Positions 8,556 to 17,818 of a stretch of DNA of 64,000 nt are shown here, piece after piece. Every line of letters begins with the position of its first letter. Positions within the stretch are counted from its first letter, which is position 1. This DNA comes from Leptospira semungkisensis (GTDB lineage Bacteria > Spirochaetota > Leptospiria > Leptospirales > Leptospiraceae): contig NZ_RQEP01000019.1 of the NCBI RefSeq assembly GCF_004770055.1, positions 496,001-560,000 on the forward strand, read 5' to 3'. A program made the translations under genes and the position numbers. The notes under the pieces were generated by a model. It was not told where the DNA came from and ran no database searches. It was given only the letters and a program-made list of their open reading frames with translations.

Positions 8556-11500
8556 TCACCTACACAAGAGAATCCTAAGAAGAGAAAGCAAATGATCAAC
8601 ACTTACTGGTTTTGTAATATACTCAGTAGCTCCGGCCTCGATACATTTTTCTCGGTCACCTTTCATGGCCTTCGCAGTAAGTGCAAGGATAGGAAGTGAT
8701 GCGAATTCAGGCATAGAACGGATCGTCCTCATCGCCTCATAACCATCCATGTCTGGCATCATTACGTCCATAAGAACGATCTCTATATCTGAGTTATTCC
8801 GAAGGAGTTCTATTCCATCCTTAGCATTCTCAGCATAAATAATTCGCATTTTATGCTGCTCCAGCATACTTGTAAGCGCGAATATATTTCGGATATCGTC
8901 GTCTACAATAAGGACTCTATGCCCTTCCAAAACCTGATCTTCCGATCGAGAGCTACTTCCAGTATCACCGTTGCTCTGAAATTCCATATCCTTCGGTTCA
9001 TGCAGGAATATTTGAATCTCATCCAAAGATTTTTGGATCGTATCCGCAAATTTTATAATATTCGAATCGTTTAATTTATTTAACCTCTGAACATCTTTCT
9101 TACTCAACTTGGATTCGGAATAAAGAACGATCGGGGTCTTGGAAAACCCAGAATCATCCATTCCCGAAATAAGATCAAAGAAGGAAATGTCCGGAAGATT
9201 AAAACCTATGCAGACGCAATCTGCACCTTCCTTTCTAAGAAGATCTAAGGTATCTTTTCCTGAAGAAGTCACCAGTATCTTTAAGTCTTGGTAGGAAAGT
9301 TGCTCTTGTATATTCTGAAGCTCCTCCTCTGATAGTCCAGATACCAAAAGAGTCTTCTGACTTTTATTCAGATACTTTCTGATCTTTATGAATGCTTCAT
9401 CTAAAGAGGCATTCGGAACAGGTTTCGTAAAATGAGAGATTGCTCCAGTTGACAAACTCCTCTTCCAATCATTTTCACTCGAGAATACTTGAACCGGAAT
9501 ATGTCTGAACCTAGAGTTTTTCTTTAGCCAATTCAAGATCAGCCATCCGTCCATATCGGTCAGTTGAAGGTCCAGCAGAACGGCATGCACATCGGTATCT
9601 TGCAAAACCGAAATTCCTGTTTTTCCGTCCAAAGCTACAACGCTTTTGAAACCGTTTATCCTCGCAGAATCCATTAGTCTTCTACCGAAGACCTCATCAT
9701 CCTCAATGATCAGGATCTTCTCATCGAATTCGTTCGGTATCTCTTCTTCGATCACCCTTTTAGAAGTTCTAGACTTGGTCCAAACATAGGAATCGGTGAA
9801 AATCTTAGAGAATGGAGCAGCCTTCTCTATCTGTTCAGTTTCTTCCCACTTAACAGGATCCTGGTCCACTTGCGCTTCTTCAGTAGGTATATAATCCAGT
9901 GGAAGATATAAAGTGAATATACTTCCTTCCTCCGGCGTACTCTCCAATCTCAACTCACCGCCCAAGAGACGGGTGATTTCTTTACTGATGGAAAGGCCCA
10001 GACCAGTACCCCCATATTTTCTACTCGTACTTCCGTCCGCTTGTCGGAAGGCTTCGAAAATCAGACTTTGCTTCTCTGGAGGAATTCCTATACCAGTATC
10101 TATCACGGAGAATGCGATCGCATTGCCTGCTTGATTCAATATCCGATGTTCAGCACTCCAACCGGAAGTCGCAGGAGCGATCTGCAAACGAACCTCTCCT
10201 TTATGAGTAAATTTGAATGCGTTTGAAAGAAGATTCTGAAGGATCTGCTGCAATCTCTGCAAATCAGTAGTCATTCGAGGAGGAAGCTCGGAGCCGATCT
10301 CCACGTAGAATTTCAGATCCTTATTTCGAGCGCTTTCTCTAAAGGAACGATCCAAATATTCGGCAAGTTCTCGAATAGAAACCGAATCCAGATCCACACT
10401 CATCTTACCTGATTCAATTTTAGAAAGATCTAATATATCGTTAATCAACTGAAGAAGATCGTTCCCTGAGCTATGAATTGTCTTGGCGTATTCTATTTCT
10501 TTAGAGGAAAGTTTCTTATTCCCATCCTCGTAAAGCAAACGTGACAAGATCAACATATTATTCAAAGGAGTCCGCAACTCATGAGACATGTTCGCCAAGA
10601 ATTCGGATTTGTATCTGGAAGTTAAGGCCAGCTGTCTTGCTTTCTCTTCCAAGGAATGTCTTGCTTGTTCCACCTCCTCGTTTTTACGTTCCACCTCATG
10701 ATTTTTCTTAGCAAGCTGCCTTGCTTTTTCTTCCAGCTCTTCGTTCTTTTCCTGTAACTCTTCCCTTTGTTCTTTTAACAACTCTTCTGAGGCCTGCAAG
10801 GAATTTGCCTGTTCTTCCAATCGTTCATTGGTTTGGGTCAATTCTTCCTGTCTACCTTGCAACTCTTCCGTCAATGTTTGAGATTGTGTCAGAAGCTCTT
10901 CCGTTCTCATACCGGCAGCAATCGTATTCAATACGATCCCGATACTTTCCGTTAATTGATCCAAGAAATTCAAATGAATCGGAGTAAAGTTCGAGAAGGA
11001 AGCAAGTTCTATCACTGCCTTCACTTCTCCTTCGAATACCACCGGCAATACGACTATATTAGAAGGAGCTGCTTCTCCTAAAGCGGAACTTACCTTAATA
11101 TAGTCTGAAGGAACTTGCGCTACGAGGATCCTCTCCTTCTCTAAGAAGCATTGTCCGACCATTCCTTCTCCTGGAAGGAATCGATTGGAGACATTCTTTC
11201 TCTCTTGGTAAGCATAACTCACCAGAAGTTTAAGCAAAGAGCCCTCTTCCGTATTCTCAGTAATGAAGAATGCTCCGTGCTGAGCAGAAACAAGAGGGGC
11301 TAACTCAGATAAAATAAGTTTACTGACGTTTACAAGGTTTCTCTGTCCTTGCAATAGCCTTGTGAATTTAGCAAGGTTGGTCTTTAACCAGTCTTGCTCC
11401 GTGTTGATACGAGTCGTCTCTCTAAGATTTCGGATCATTTCGTTAATGTTATCCGATAAGGCTGCCACCTCTCCGGCCGCCTTCACTGTAACCATACGGG

Positions 11501-14500
11501 TCAAGTCCCCTTTAGTCACGGCAGTAGCAACTTCCGCGATCGCGCGCACCTGTGTAGTCAAGTTACTCGCAAGCTGGTTCACGTTATCCGTAAGATCTCG
11601 CCATAGACCGGCGGCCCCAGGAACACTCGCTTGTCCTCCCAGTTTTCCTTCGATACCAACCTCTCTTGCCACAGTAGTCACCTGGTCTCCGAAGAGTCCC
11701 AAAGTATCGATCATGTCATTGATCGTATCCGAGAGTTCTGCGATCTCTCCCTTCGCTTCCAAATATAACTTTTTCTTTAAGTCTCCGTTCGCTACTGAAG
11801 TTACTACTTTTGCAATACCACGCACCTGAGTGGTCAGGTTATTCGCCATGAAGTTAACACTATCTGTTAAGTCCTTCCAAGTCCCTGCAACCCCTTGCAC
11901 ATTTGCCTGACCTCCCAACTCACCTTCAGTTCCCACTTCTCGAGCAACCCGGGTTACCTCAGATGCGAAAGAGTTCAACTGGTCCACCATCGTGTTGATC
12001 GTATTCTTGAGTTCTAGGATCTCTCCCTTAACATCCACTGTGATCTTCTTGGACAAGTCACCTCGAGCAACGGCTGTAGTTACTTCTGCAATGTTACGCA
12101 CCTGGTCGGTAAGATTGGAACCCATGAAGTTAACACTATCTGTTAAGTCCTTCCAAGTTCCCGCAACTCCTCGAACGTTTGCCTGACCCCCAAGCTTTCC
12201 TTCAGTTCCCACTTCTCGGGCAACCCGAGTTACCTCAGATGCAAAAGAGTTCAACTGATCCACCATCGTGTTGATCGTGTCTTTCAGTTCTAGGATCTCT
12301 CCTTTAACATCCACTGTGATCTTCTTAGATAAGTCTCCTCGAGCAACTGCTGTAGTTACTTCTGCAATGTTACGCACCTGACCAGTGAGGTTAGATGCCA
12401 TGGAGTTCACGCTATCTGTTAAGTCCTTCCAGGTACCGGCAACTCCTCGAACGTCTGCTTGGCCTCCAAGCTTTCCTTCTGTTCCCACTTCTCGAGCAAC
12501 CCGGGTTACCTCAGATGCGAAAGAGTTCAACTGGTCCACCATCGTGTTGATCGTATTCTTGAGTTCTAAGATCTCTCCCTTAACATCCACTGTGATCTTC
12601 TTAGATAAGTCACCTCGAGCAACCGCTGTGGTTACTCCCGCAATGTTACGAACCTGGCCTGTAAGGTTGGATGCCATGGAGTTCACACTGTCTGTTAAAT
12701 CCTTCCAAGTTCCCGCAACCCCTTGCACATCCGCTTGTCCCCCAAGCTTTCCTTCCGTTCCTACTTCTCGAGCAACCCGTGTTACCTCAGATGCTAAAGA
12801 GTTCAACTGGTCCACCATCGTGTTGATCGTATTCTTGAGTTCTAAGATCTCTCCCTTAACATCCACTGTGATCTTCTTGGATAAGTCACCTGTTGCCACT
12901 GCTTTGGTAACCTCAGCGATATCCCTCACCTGGCCGGTTAAGTTCCCAGCCATGAAGTTAACGCTATCTGTTAAGTCTTTCCAGGTACCCGCAACACCTC
13001 GGACGTCTGCTTGTCCTCCAAGCTTTCCTTCCGCACCAACCTCTCGAGCCACCCGGGTCACCTCAGATGCGAAAGAGTTCAACTGATCCACCATCGTGTT
13101 GATCGTATTTTTGAGTTCCGAGATCTCTCCCTTAACATCCACTGTGATCTTTTTAGATAAATCTCCTGTTGCCACTGCGGTCGTTACTTCTGCAATGTTA
13201 CGAACCTGGCCTGTAAGGTTGGATGCCATGGAATTTACGCTGTCTGTTAAATCTTTCCAAGTTCCCGCAACTCCTCGAACGTCCGCTTGTCCGCCAAGCT
13301 TTCCTTCCGTCCCCACCTCTCGGGCAACCCGAGTTACCTCAGATGCGAAGGAGTTTAACTGGTCCATCATGGTGTTAATGGTGTCTTTCAGTTCCAGGAT
13401 CTCTCCCTTAACATCCACTGTGATCTTCTTAGATAAGTCACCTCGAGCAACCGCTGTGGTTACTTCTGCAATATTACGTACCTGACCAGTCAAGTTAGAC
13501 GCCATCGAGTTCACACTGTCTGTTAAGTCTTTCCAGGTTCCCGCAACTCCTCGAACGTCTGCTTGTCCTCCAAGCTTTCCTTCAGTTCCCACTTCTCGAG
13601 CAACCCGGGTTACCTCAGATGCGAATGAGTTCAACTGATCCACCATCGTGTTGATCGTGTCTTTCAGTTCCAGGATCTCTCCCTTAACATCCACTGTGAT
13701 CTTCTTAGATAAGTCACCTCGAGCAACCGCTGTGGTTACTTCTGCAATATTACGTACCTGACCAGTCAAGTTAGACGCCATCGAGTTCACACTGTCTGTT
13801 AAGTCTTTCCAGGTTCCCGCAACTCCTCGAACGTCTGCTTGTCCTCCAAGCTTTCCTTCCGTTCCCACTTCTCGAGCAACCCTCGTTACCTCTGAAGCGA
13901 AAGAGTTCAGCTGGTCCACCATCGTGTTGATCGTGTCTTTCAGCTCTAGGATCTCTCCCTTAACATCCACTGTGATCTTCTTAGATAAGTCACCTCGAGC
14001 AACCGCTGTGGTTACTCCCGCAATGTTACGAACCTGGCCTGTAAGGTTGGATGCCATGGAGTTCACACTGTCTGTTAAATCCTTCCAAGTTCCCGCAACC
14101 CCTTGCACATCCGCTTGTCCCCCAAGCTTTCCTTCCGTTCCTACTTCTCGAGCAACCCTCGTTACCTCTGAAGCGAAAGAGTTCAGCTGGTCCACCATTG
14201 TATTAATAGTATTCTTGAGTTCTAAGATCTCTCCCTTAACATCCACTGTGATCTTCTTGGATAAGTCACCTGTTGCCACTGCTTTGGTGACCTCAGCGAT
14301 ATCCCTCACCTGGCCAGTCAAGTTAGACGCCATTGAGTTTACGCTATCAGTTAAGTCTTTCCATGTTCCCGCAACACCTCGAACGTCTGCTTGTCCACCA
14401 AGCTTTCCTTCAGTTCCCACTTCTCGAGCAACCCGAGTTACCTCAGATGCGAAAGAGTTCAACTGATCCACCATTGTGTTTACGATCTTAGCCGTTCTTA

Positions 14501-14924
14501 AGAATTCACCTTTTAAAGGACGTCCTTCTATCTCTAAGGACATGTTTTGAGAAAGGTCACCGCCAGCCACGGCACCAATCACTCTCATTACTTCCGTATT
14601 TGGCTGCACAAGATTCCCGATCAAGGAGTTGATCGAATTCATACATGCAGCCCAAGAACCACTTGCAGAAACTCCACTAATCCTTTGAGAGATTTTACCT
14701 TCTTGCCCAACCTCGTTACTGATCCGCTCGAACTCTTTCACCATTCGATCATTTTGATCAATAATATCGTTCAATAAGTCTGCGATTTTTCCAGCAATCC
14801 CGGTCTGGTCCACTGGCATTCGTTTGGATAGCTCGCCTCTTTTAAAGGCAGTCAGCACTTCCAAGAGTTGTCTTGGATTCAAAGATTCCTTATCAGTCAA
14901 TTCGAGAGTTTTAGGATTTCTCAT
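8556..14924 (-). CDS. Giant poly-HAMP hybrid histidine kinase (2122 aa)
   Basis: Soluble hybrid kinase similar in layout to fungal group III (Nik1/Os-1) kinases. Residues 147-1158 hold eleven 92-residue HAMP-type repeats ([18 protein letters not shown]..., [10 protein letters not shown]..., ATGDLSKKI...), with one degenerate copy before them. Next come a GAF domain (about 1190-1335), a long coiled coil (about 1340-1435), HisKA with acceptor His near 1448 ([15 protein letters not shown]), an HATPase domain ([24 protein letters not shown]) and three receiver regions. The first ([19 protein letters not shown]) and last ([18 protein letters not shown]) receivers keep the acceptor Asp. The middle one reads CIGFNLPD where Asp is expected and looks inactive. 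No membrane segment is seen. It heads the four-gene operon running down to 6158. Confidence 0.95.
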   Translation of the reverse strand: MRNPKTLELTDKESLNPRQLLEVLTAFKRGELSKRMPVDQTGIAGKIADLLNDIIDQNDRMVKEFERISNEVGQEGKISQRISGVSASGSWAACMNSINSLIGNLVQPNTEVMRVIGAVAGGDLSQNMSLEIEGRPLKGEFLRTAKIVNTMVDQLNSFASEVTRVAREVGTEGKLGGQADVRGVAGTWKDLTDSVNSMASNLTGQVRDIAEVTKAVATGDLSKKITVDVKGEILELKNTINTMVDQLNSFASEVTRVAREVGTEGKLGGQADVQGVAGTWKDLTDSVNSMASNLTGQVRNIAGVTTAVARGDLSKKITVDVKGEILELKDTINTMVDQLNSFASEVTRVAREVGTEGKLGGQADVRGVAGTWKDLTDSVNSMASNLTGQVRNIAEVTTAVARGDLSKKITVDVKGEILELKDTINTMVDQLNSFASEVTRVAREVGTEGKLGGQADVRGVAGTWKDLTDSVNSMASNLTGQVRNIAEVTTAVARGDLSKKITVDVKGEILELKDTINTMMDQLNSFASEVTRVAREVGTEGKLGGQADVRGVAGTWKDLTDSVNSMASNLTGQVRNIAEVTTAVATGDLSKKITVDVKGEISELKNTINTMVDQLNSFASEVTRVAREVGAEGKLGGQADVRGVAGTWKDLTDSVNFMAGNLTGQVRDIAEVTKAVATGDLSKKITVDVKGEILELKNTINTMVDQLNSLASEVTRVAREVGTEGKLGGQADVQGVAGTWKDLTDSVNSMASNLTGQVRNIAGVTTAVARGDLSKKITVDVKGEILELKNTINTMVDQLNSFASEVTRVAREVGTEGKLGGQADVRGVAGTWKDLTDSVNSMASNLTGQVRNIAEVTTAVARGDLSKKITVDVKGEILELKDTINTMVDQLNSFASEVTRVAREVGTEGKLGGQANVRGVAGTWKDLTDSVNFMGSNLTDQVRNIAEVTTAVARGDLSKKITVDVKGEILELKNTINTMVDQLNSFASEVTRVAREVGTEGELGGQANVQGVAGTWKDLTDSVNFMANNLTTQVRGIAKVVTSVANGDLKKKLYLEAKGEIAELSDTINDMIDTLGLFGDQVTTVAREVGIEGKLGGQASVPGAAGLWRDLTDNVNQLASNLTTQVRAIAEVATAVTKGDLTRMVTVKAAGEVAALSDNINEMIRNLRETTRINTEQDWLKTNLAKFTRLLQGQRNLVNVSKLILSELAPLVSAQHGAFFITENTEEGSLLKLLVSYAYQERKNVSNRFLPGEGMVGQCFLEKERILVAQVPSDYIKVSSALGEAAPSNIVVLPVVFEGEVKAVIELASFSNFTPIHLNFLDQLTESIGIVLNTIAAGMRTEELLTQSQTLTEELQGRQEELTQTNERLEEQANSLQASEELLKEQREELQEKNEELEEKARQLAKKNHEVERKNEEVEQARHSLEEKARQLALTSRYKSEFLANMSHELRTPLNNMLILSRLLYEDGNKKLSSKEIEYAKTIHSSGNDLLQLINDILDLSKIESGKMSVDLDSVSIRELAEYLDRSFRESARNKDLKFYVEIGSELPPRMTTDLQRLQQILQNLLSNAFKFTHKGEVRLQIAPATSGWSAEHRILNQAGNAIAFSVIDTGIGIPPEKQSLIFEAFRQADGSTSRKYGGTGLGLSISKEITRLLGGELRLESTPEEGSIFTLYLPLDYIPTEEAQVDQDPVKWEETEQIEKAAPFSKIFTDSYVWTKSRTSKRVIEEEIPNEFDEKILIIEDDEVFGRRLMDSARINGFKSVVALDGKTGISVLQDTDVHAVLLDLQLTDMDGWLILNWLKKNSRFRHIPVQVFSSENDWKRSLSTGAISHFTKPVPNASLDEAFIKIRKYLNKSQKTLLVSGLSEEELQNIQEQLSYQDLKILVTSSGKDTLDLLRKEGADCVCIGFNLPDISFFDLISGMDDSGFSKTPIVLYSESKLSKKDVQRLNKLNDSNIIKFADTIQKSLDEIQIFLHEPKDMEFQSNGDTGSSSRSEDQVLEGHRVLIVDDDIRNIFALTSMLEQHKMRIIYAENAKDGIELLRNNSDIEIVLMDVMMPDMDGYEAMRTIRSMPEFASLPILALTAKAMKGDREKCIEAGATEYITKPVSVDHLLSLLRILLCR
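11451..14486 (-). repeat. Tandem array of eleven 276-bp HAMP repeat units
   Basis: Eleven in-frame units of 92 codons. Units 1-9 (counting from the protein N-terminus) are nearly identical; units 10 and 11 diverge. Protein variants recur in the same order: units 1-2-3 ([42 protein letters not shown]) are repeated as units 6-7-8. At DNA level, 12571-12778 and 13951-14158 are identical over 208 bases at an offset of 1380 bases, exactly five units. Adjacent units near 13441 and 13717 also match over more than 140 bases at a 276-base offset. This indicates recent amplification or gene conversion. Confidence 0.95.
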
Positions 14925-15126
14925 AGGATCACCTTGAGCAAAGAGGAAGAATAGAATTGGAACAGAGAAATTATGAGGCGTATAAAAAGAATAACAACAA
15001 AAAATACTCCAAGACTAAACCATATTACCTATGTTAAATGAATATTTTTCCTGTCACAGAAAGTGCTACATTTCACCTCCGAAAGATATAAGAAGAAAAT
15101 AGAATTGTACAGGACCGAAAAGAAAA

Positions 15127-15759
15127 CTATTCCAGCAAATTCTGGTCATACGCATATCGAACAAGTTCTTGCGTTGATTTTAAATTCATTTTTTCTAATA
15201 TTCTAGAACGATAGGTATTCACAGTATTCACGCTTAAAGCAAGATCCTCCGCGATAACCCGAACACTCTTCCCCTTAACCAAAAGCATCAGGATCTGAAA
15301 CTCTCTCTCCGAAAGGGTTTCATGAGAAAGTTTATCAGAAGGTCTAGCCAATTCTCGAACCAGGATTTCAGTAGCCTCCGGACTCACATATCGATTCCCA
15401 GAGATCACTTTCCTTATAGCTACTATCAGCTCTTCACCCGCGCTCGCTTTAGTGATATAGCCCGAGGCACCTGCTTTTAAAGCGCGCACTGCAAACCGAT
15501 CCTCAGGATACATACTTAAGATCAACACTCGAGCATCCGGGGAAAGTTTATGAATATATTTTAATATATCCAAACCGCTCATAAGAGGCATATTAATATC
15601 TAAAATGATGATCTGCACCGGGTGGTGATTCAGAAAATCCAAAACTTGCTGGCCGTTTTCTGCCTCACACACAATATCAATATCAGATTCTTCGGAAAGA
15701 ATCTTCTTCAAGCCCTCTCTTACCAACAAATGATCATCCGCAATTAAAGTAGAAATCAT
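15127..15759 (-). CDS. NarL/FixJ-family response regulator
   Basis: 210 residues: a receiver domain (acidic residues in STLIADDHLLVREG, acceptor Asp in IIILDINMPLMSG, Lys in YITKASAGEE) and a C-terminal LuxR helix-turn-helix (LSEREFQILMLLVKGKS, LALSVNTVNTYRSRILEKM). It should bind DNA as a dimer when phosphorylated. The start overlaps the stop of the kinase gene upstream by 4 bases, so the two form a cognate pair. The 200-base gap to the giant kinase gene (14925-15126) holds that gene's likely promoter; I saw no clear terminator in it. Confidence 0.94.
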   Translation of the reverse strand: MISTLIADDHLLVREGLKKILSEESDIDIVCEAENGQQVLDFLNHHPVQIIILDINMPLMSGLDILKYIHKLSPDARVLILSMYPEDRFAVRALKAGASGYITKASAGEELIVAIRKVISGNRYVSPEATEILVRELARPSDKLSHETLSEREFQILMLLVKGKSVRVIAEDLALSVNTVNTYRSRILEKMNLKSTQELVRYAYDQNLLE

Positions 15760-17102
15760 TGCTTTTCCTCCATCAATTCGTTACGCAGGGGAATTTTCAC
15801 AACCACAGAAGTCCCCTTCCCCTTTTGCCCCAAAACGGTCAATTCTCCACCTAGCACGATCGCTCTTTCTCTCATGCCCACAAGTCCAAGAGATTTATGA
15901 TCTTTGAGTTGGGTTTGGCTAATCCCTACACCGTTATCTTCTATTCTTAAAATTAGAAAATGAGCCTCTTCCTCCAAGGAGATGAGGATCCTGCTTGCAT
16001 CCGCATGTCTGGCAATGTTCGTAAGGGCCTCTTGAAAAATGCGAAATAGCGCGATAGAGTATTCTTTGTCACCAGGAAGATTCTCCGCTTTAACACTCAA
16101 CTCGCAGACAAGCCCAGTCCGTTTCTGAAAATCCTTACTGTACCATTCGATCCCTTCGATTAGTCCTAGATCCTCTAAGATCATAGGCCTAAGTTCGGTA
16201 GCAATTCTCTGCACAGACTCGATCGCAGTATCTGCCACCTTGATCATGGATTTTATATCCGAAAACAGGTCTACTGCCTCAGGAACCTTTTTCTGTATAT
16301 TATTTTTTAATAATGTAATATCTATCTTAAGAACGGTAAGAAGTTGGCCGAGCTCGTCGTGAATCTCTCTTGCAACTAAAAGCCTTTCTTCTTCCCTTAC
16401 TTCCTGAAGCCTGGCCGATAGTGCTCTTAGTTGATCTTGTGAGTTTTTAAGGGAATTCTCCGCTTCTCTTCTCTCAAAGACCCTTCCAATCAATGAACTA
16501 ATATGAGTGATCGCTTCCAAGAAAGAAGGATCTGGAATTTCGAACTCGGAGAAGAATTCCAAAACGCAAACTAAGTTTTCTCGGACTAATACCGGAAGTG
16601 CAAACGAAGATTCAATAGCTGCTTGTATAGAAAGAGAAGATAAATCTCCTTTCAGATGATTCGAGATCTTCGCAGACCAAATCGGTTTTCTTTCCCGGCA
16701 AACCTTATCCGCAAACAAGGATCTCCCTTTAGAGAGTTCACTTCTAAATTTCTTTAGGAAAGCATCTTCTTCGCAATAGCAAATCGATGATAGATGCAAA
16801 GACCGACCTTCGTCGCTTAACAAATAGACTTGTCCCAGCTTCCAATTTCCTATCGCACATATACGATCTATCGAAAATTGAAGAATGGATTCTACATCAT
16901 TGGCTTCATTTGCCGAGCTAGCGACTTGCTGGAGGAGATTTAGAATAGAGATCTTGCGTAATAGCTCTTCTTGTGTGTCTTTCTCTTCTATTTCACGCTT
17001 ATCTCCCTCCGATCCCAGAGAGGAATCCAAAGAAGAAGAGGACACGATCTTAGAAATAGATTCGAGTTCTGCATTTGTATCGATGTTCGATATACTATGC
17101 AC
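15756..17102 (-). CDS. GAF-domain sensor kinase, NarX/DegS type (HisKA_3)
   Basis: 448 residues. A low-complexity Ser-rich start (about 1-40) precedes a GAF domain (about 60-215; several Cys residues, for example SICYCEEDAF) and a HisKA_3 dimerisation domain with acceptor His in VAREIHDELGQLLTVLKID. The HATPase domain has N-box FQEALTNIARHADA and G-box EDNGVGISQ...LGLVGMRERA. The C-terminus carries the conserved GGELTVLGQKGKGTSVVVKIP. No membrane segment is visible, so the signal is probably cytoplasmic or membrane-permeant. Its partner is the overlapping LuxR-type regulator. Confidence 0.93.
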   Translation of the reverse strand: MHSISNIDTNAELESISKIVSSSSLDSSLGSEGDKREIEEKDTQEELLRKISILNLLQQVASSANEANDVESILQFSIDRICAIGNWKLGQVYLLSDEGRSLHLSSICYCEEDAFLKKFRSELSKGRSLFADKVCRERKPIWSAKISNHLKGDLSSLSIQAAIESSFALPVLVRENLVCVLEFFSEFEIPDPSFLEAITHISSLIGRVFERREAENSLKNSQDQLRALSARLQEVREEERLLVAREIHDELGQLLTVLKIDITLLKNNIQKKVPEAVDLFSDIKSMIKVADTAIESVQRIATELRPMILEDLGLIEGIEWYSKDFQKRTGLVCELSVKAENLPGDKEYSIALFRIFQEALTNIARHADASRILISLEEEAHFLILRIEDNGVGISQTQLKDHKSLGLVGMRERAIVLGGELTVLGQKGKGTSVVVKIPLRNELMEEKQ

Positions 17103-17252
17103 AAGCTGGGATTATCATGCTAAATTTACATCTTTCAACATGTTTTTCCCACCTAACGCAAGGGAGGATGAAAATTTCGGTATCGGATCTAGATCAAAAT
17201 GTCTATCCAGATCCGATTAAAATCGATTTTTCGATCGAGGTTTCGAATCCTA

Positions 17253-17666
17253 TCAAGCTAGCTTTGTATCGATATGGATCGGATTCGTTAAAGTCTTATG
17301 TACTGGACAAGCGTTTGCGACATGCAATAGTCTTTCTCGCTCTTGCTCGCTTAGATTCCCTTCAATCTTAACAATTCTTTCGATCTCTGTGTGATCGGTA
17401 CCTTTTGTAAGATTTAATTCTACGGAGACATCCTTTAGATCCATCTTCTTTCGTTCCGCATACATACGGATCGTAATACTCGTACAGGCACCCAAGGCCA
17501 AAAGCAAAAGTTCATGAGGAGAAGGTCCTAAATCCTCTCCGCCATTCTCCTTGGATTCATCCGCAATCAATTCATGACCGGCAGCCTTCAGGATCGTTTT
17601 ATAATTTTGTGATGTGCTTTCTACTTTTGCTTCTACGTCGCTCATAGAAGAGAAATGAGCCGTCAT
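17253..17666 (-). CDS. OsmC/Ohr-family protein
   Basis: About 138 residues of the OsmC fold. The conserved central helix with the redox-active cysteine is seen as HELLLLALGACTSITIRMYAERK, and the second family cysteine is in VANACPVHKTL. OsmC proteins reduce organic or fatty-acid hydroperoxides using thiols. An extension upstream begins only with TTG at 17681; ATG at 17666 or 17645 is more credible, and none has a strong ribosome binding site. It is a single gene, 150 bases downstream of the kinase start on the same strand. The spacing of the two cysteines matches the YhfA/OsmC-like group rather than classical Ohr. Confidence 0.88.
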   Translation of the reverse strand: MTAHFSSMSDVEAKVESTSQNYKTILKAAGHELIADESKENGGEDLGPSPHELLLLALGACTSITIRMYAERKKMDLKDVSVELNLTKGTDHTEIERIVKIEGNLSEQERERLLHVANACPVHKTLTNPIHIDTKLA

Positions 17667-17765
17667 AAACGAAAAAAGCAATCGATTTTTAGGAAAGATA
17701 AGCTGGAAGAATTAGATGAATTAGAATCGGAAGGACAGAAAAGGAGAAGAATTGCGCGGAAGCAA

Positions 17766-17805
17766 AAAGACAAGAAAATCGGATGCGAAGAAATTCACAT
17801 CCGAT
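17766..17805 (-). terminator. Rho-independent terminator after the subtilase gene
   Basis: On the minus strand a 12-bp stem (17805-17794 with 17789-17778, loop TTTC, one G-U pair) is followed by TTTTCTTGTCTTTTT. It lies 14 bases after the subtilase stop, which is where transcription of that operon should end. Confidence 0.82.
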
Positions 17806-17818
17806 CTTTGATTAGTGA

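Noticed and set aside
11362..14466. Long plus-strand open frames opposite the HAMP repeat array
   Set aside because: They are antisense copies of the 276-base repeat, share its period and have no start signals; the minus-strand kinase explains them.
17228..17245. GGTTTCGAATCC-like tRNA T-loop sequence
   Set aside because: No matching acceptor, anticodon or D stem is found around it.
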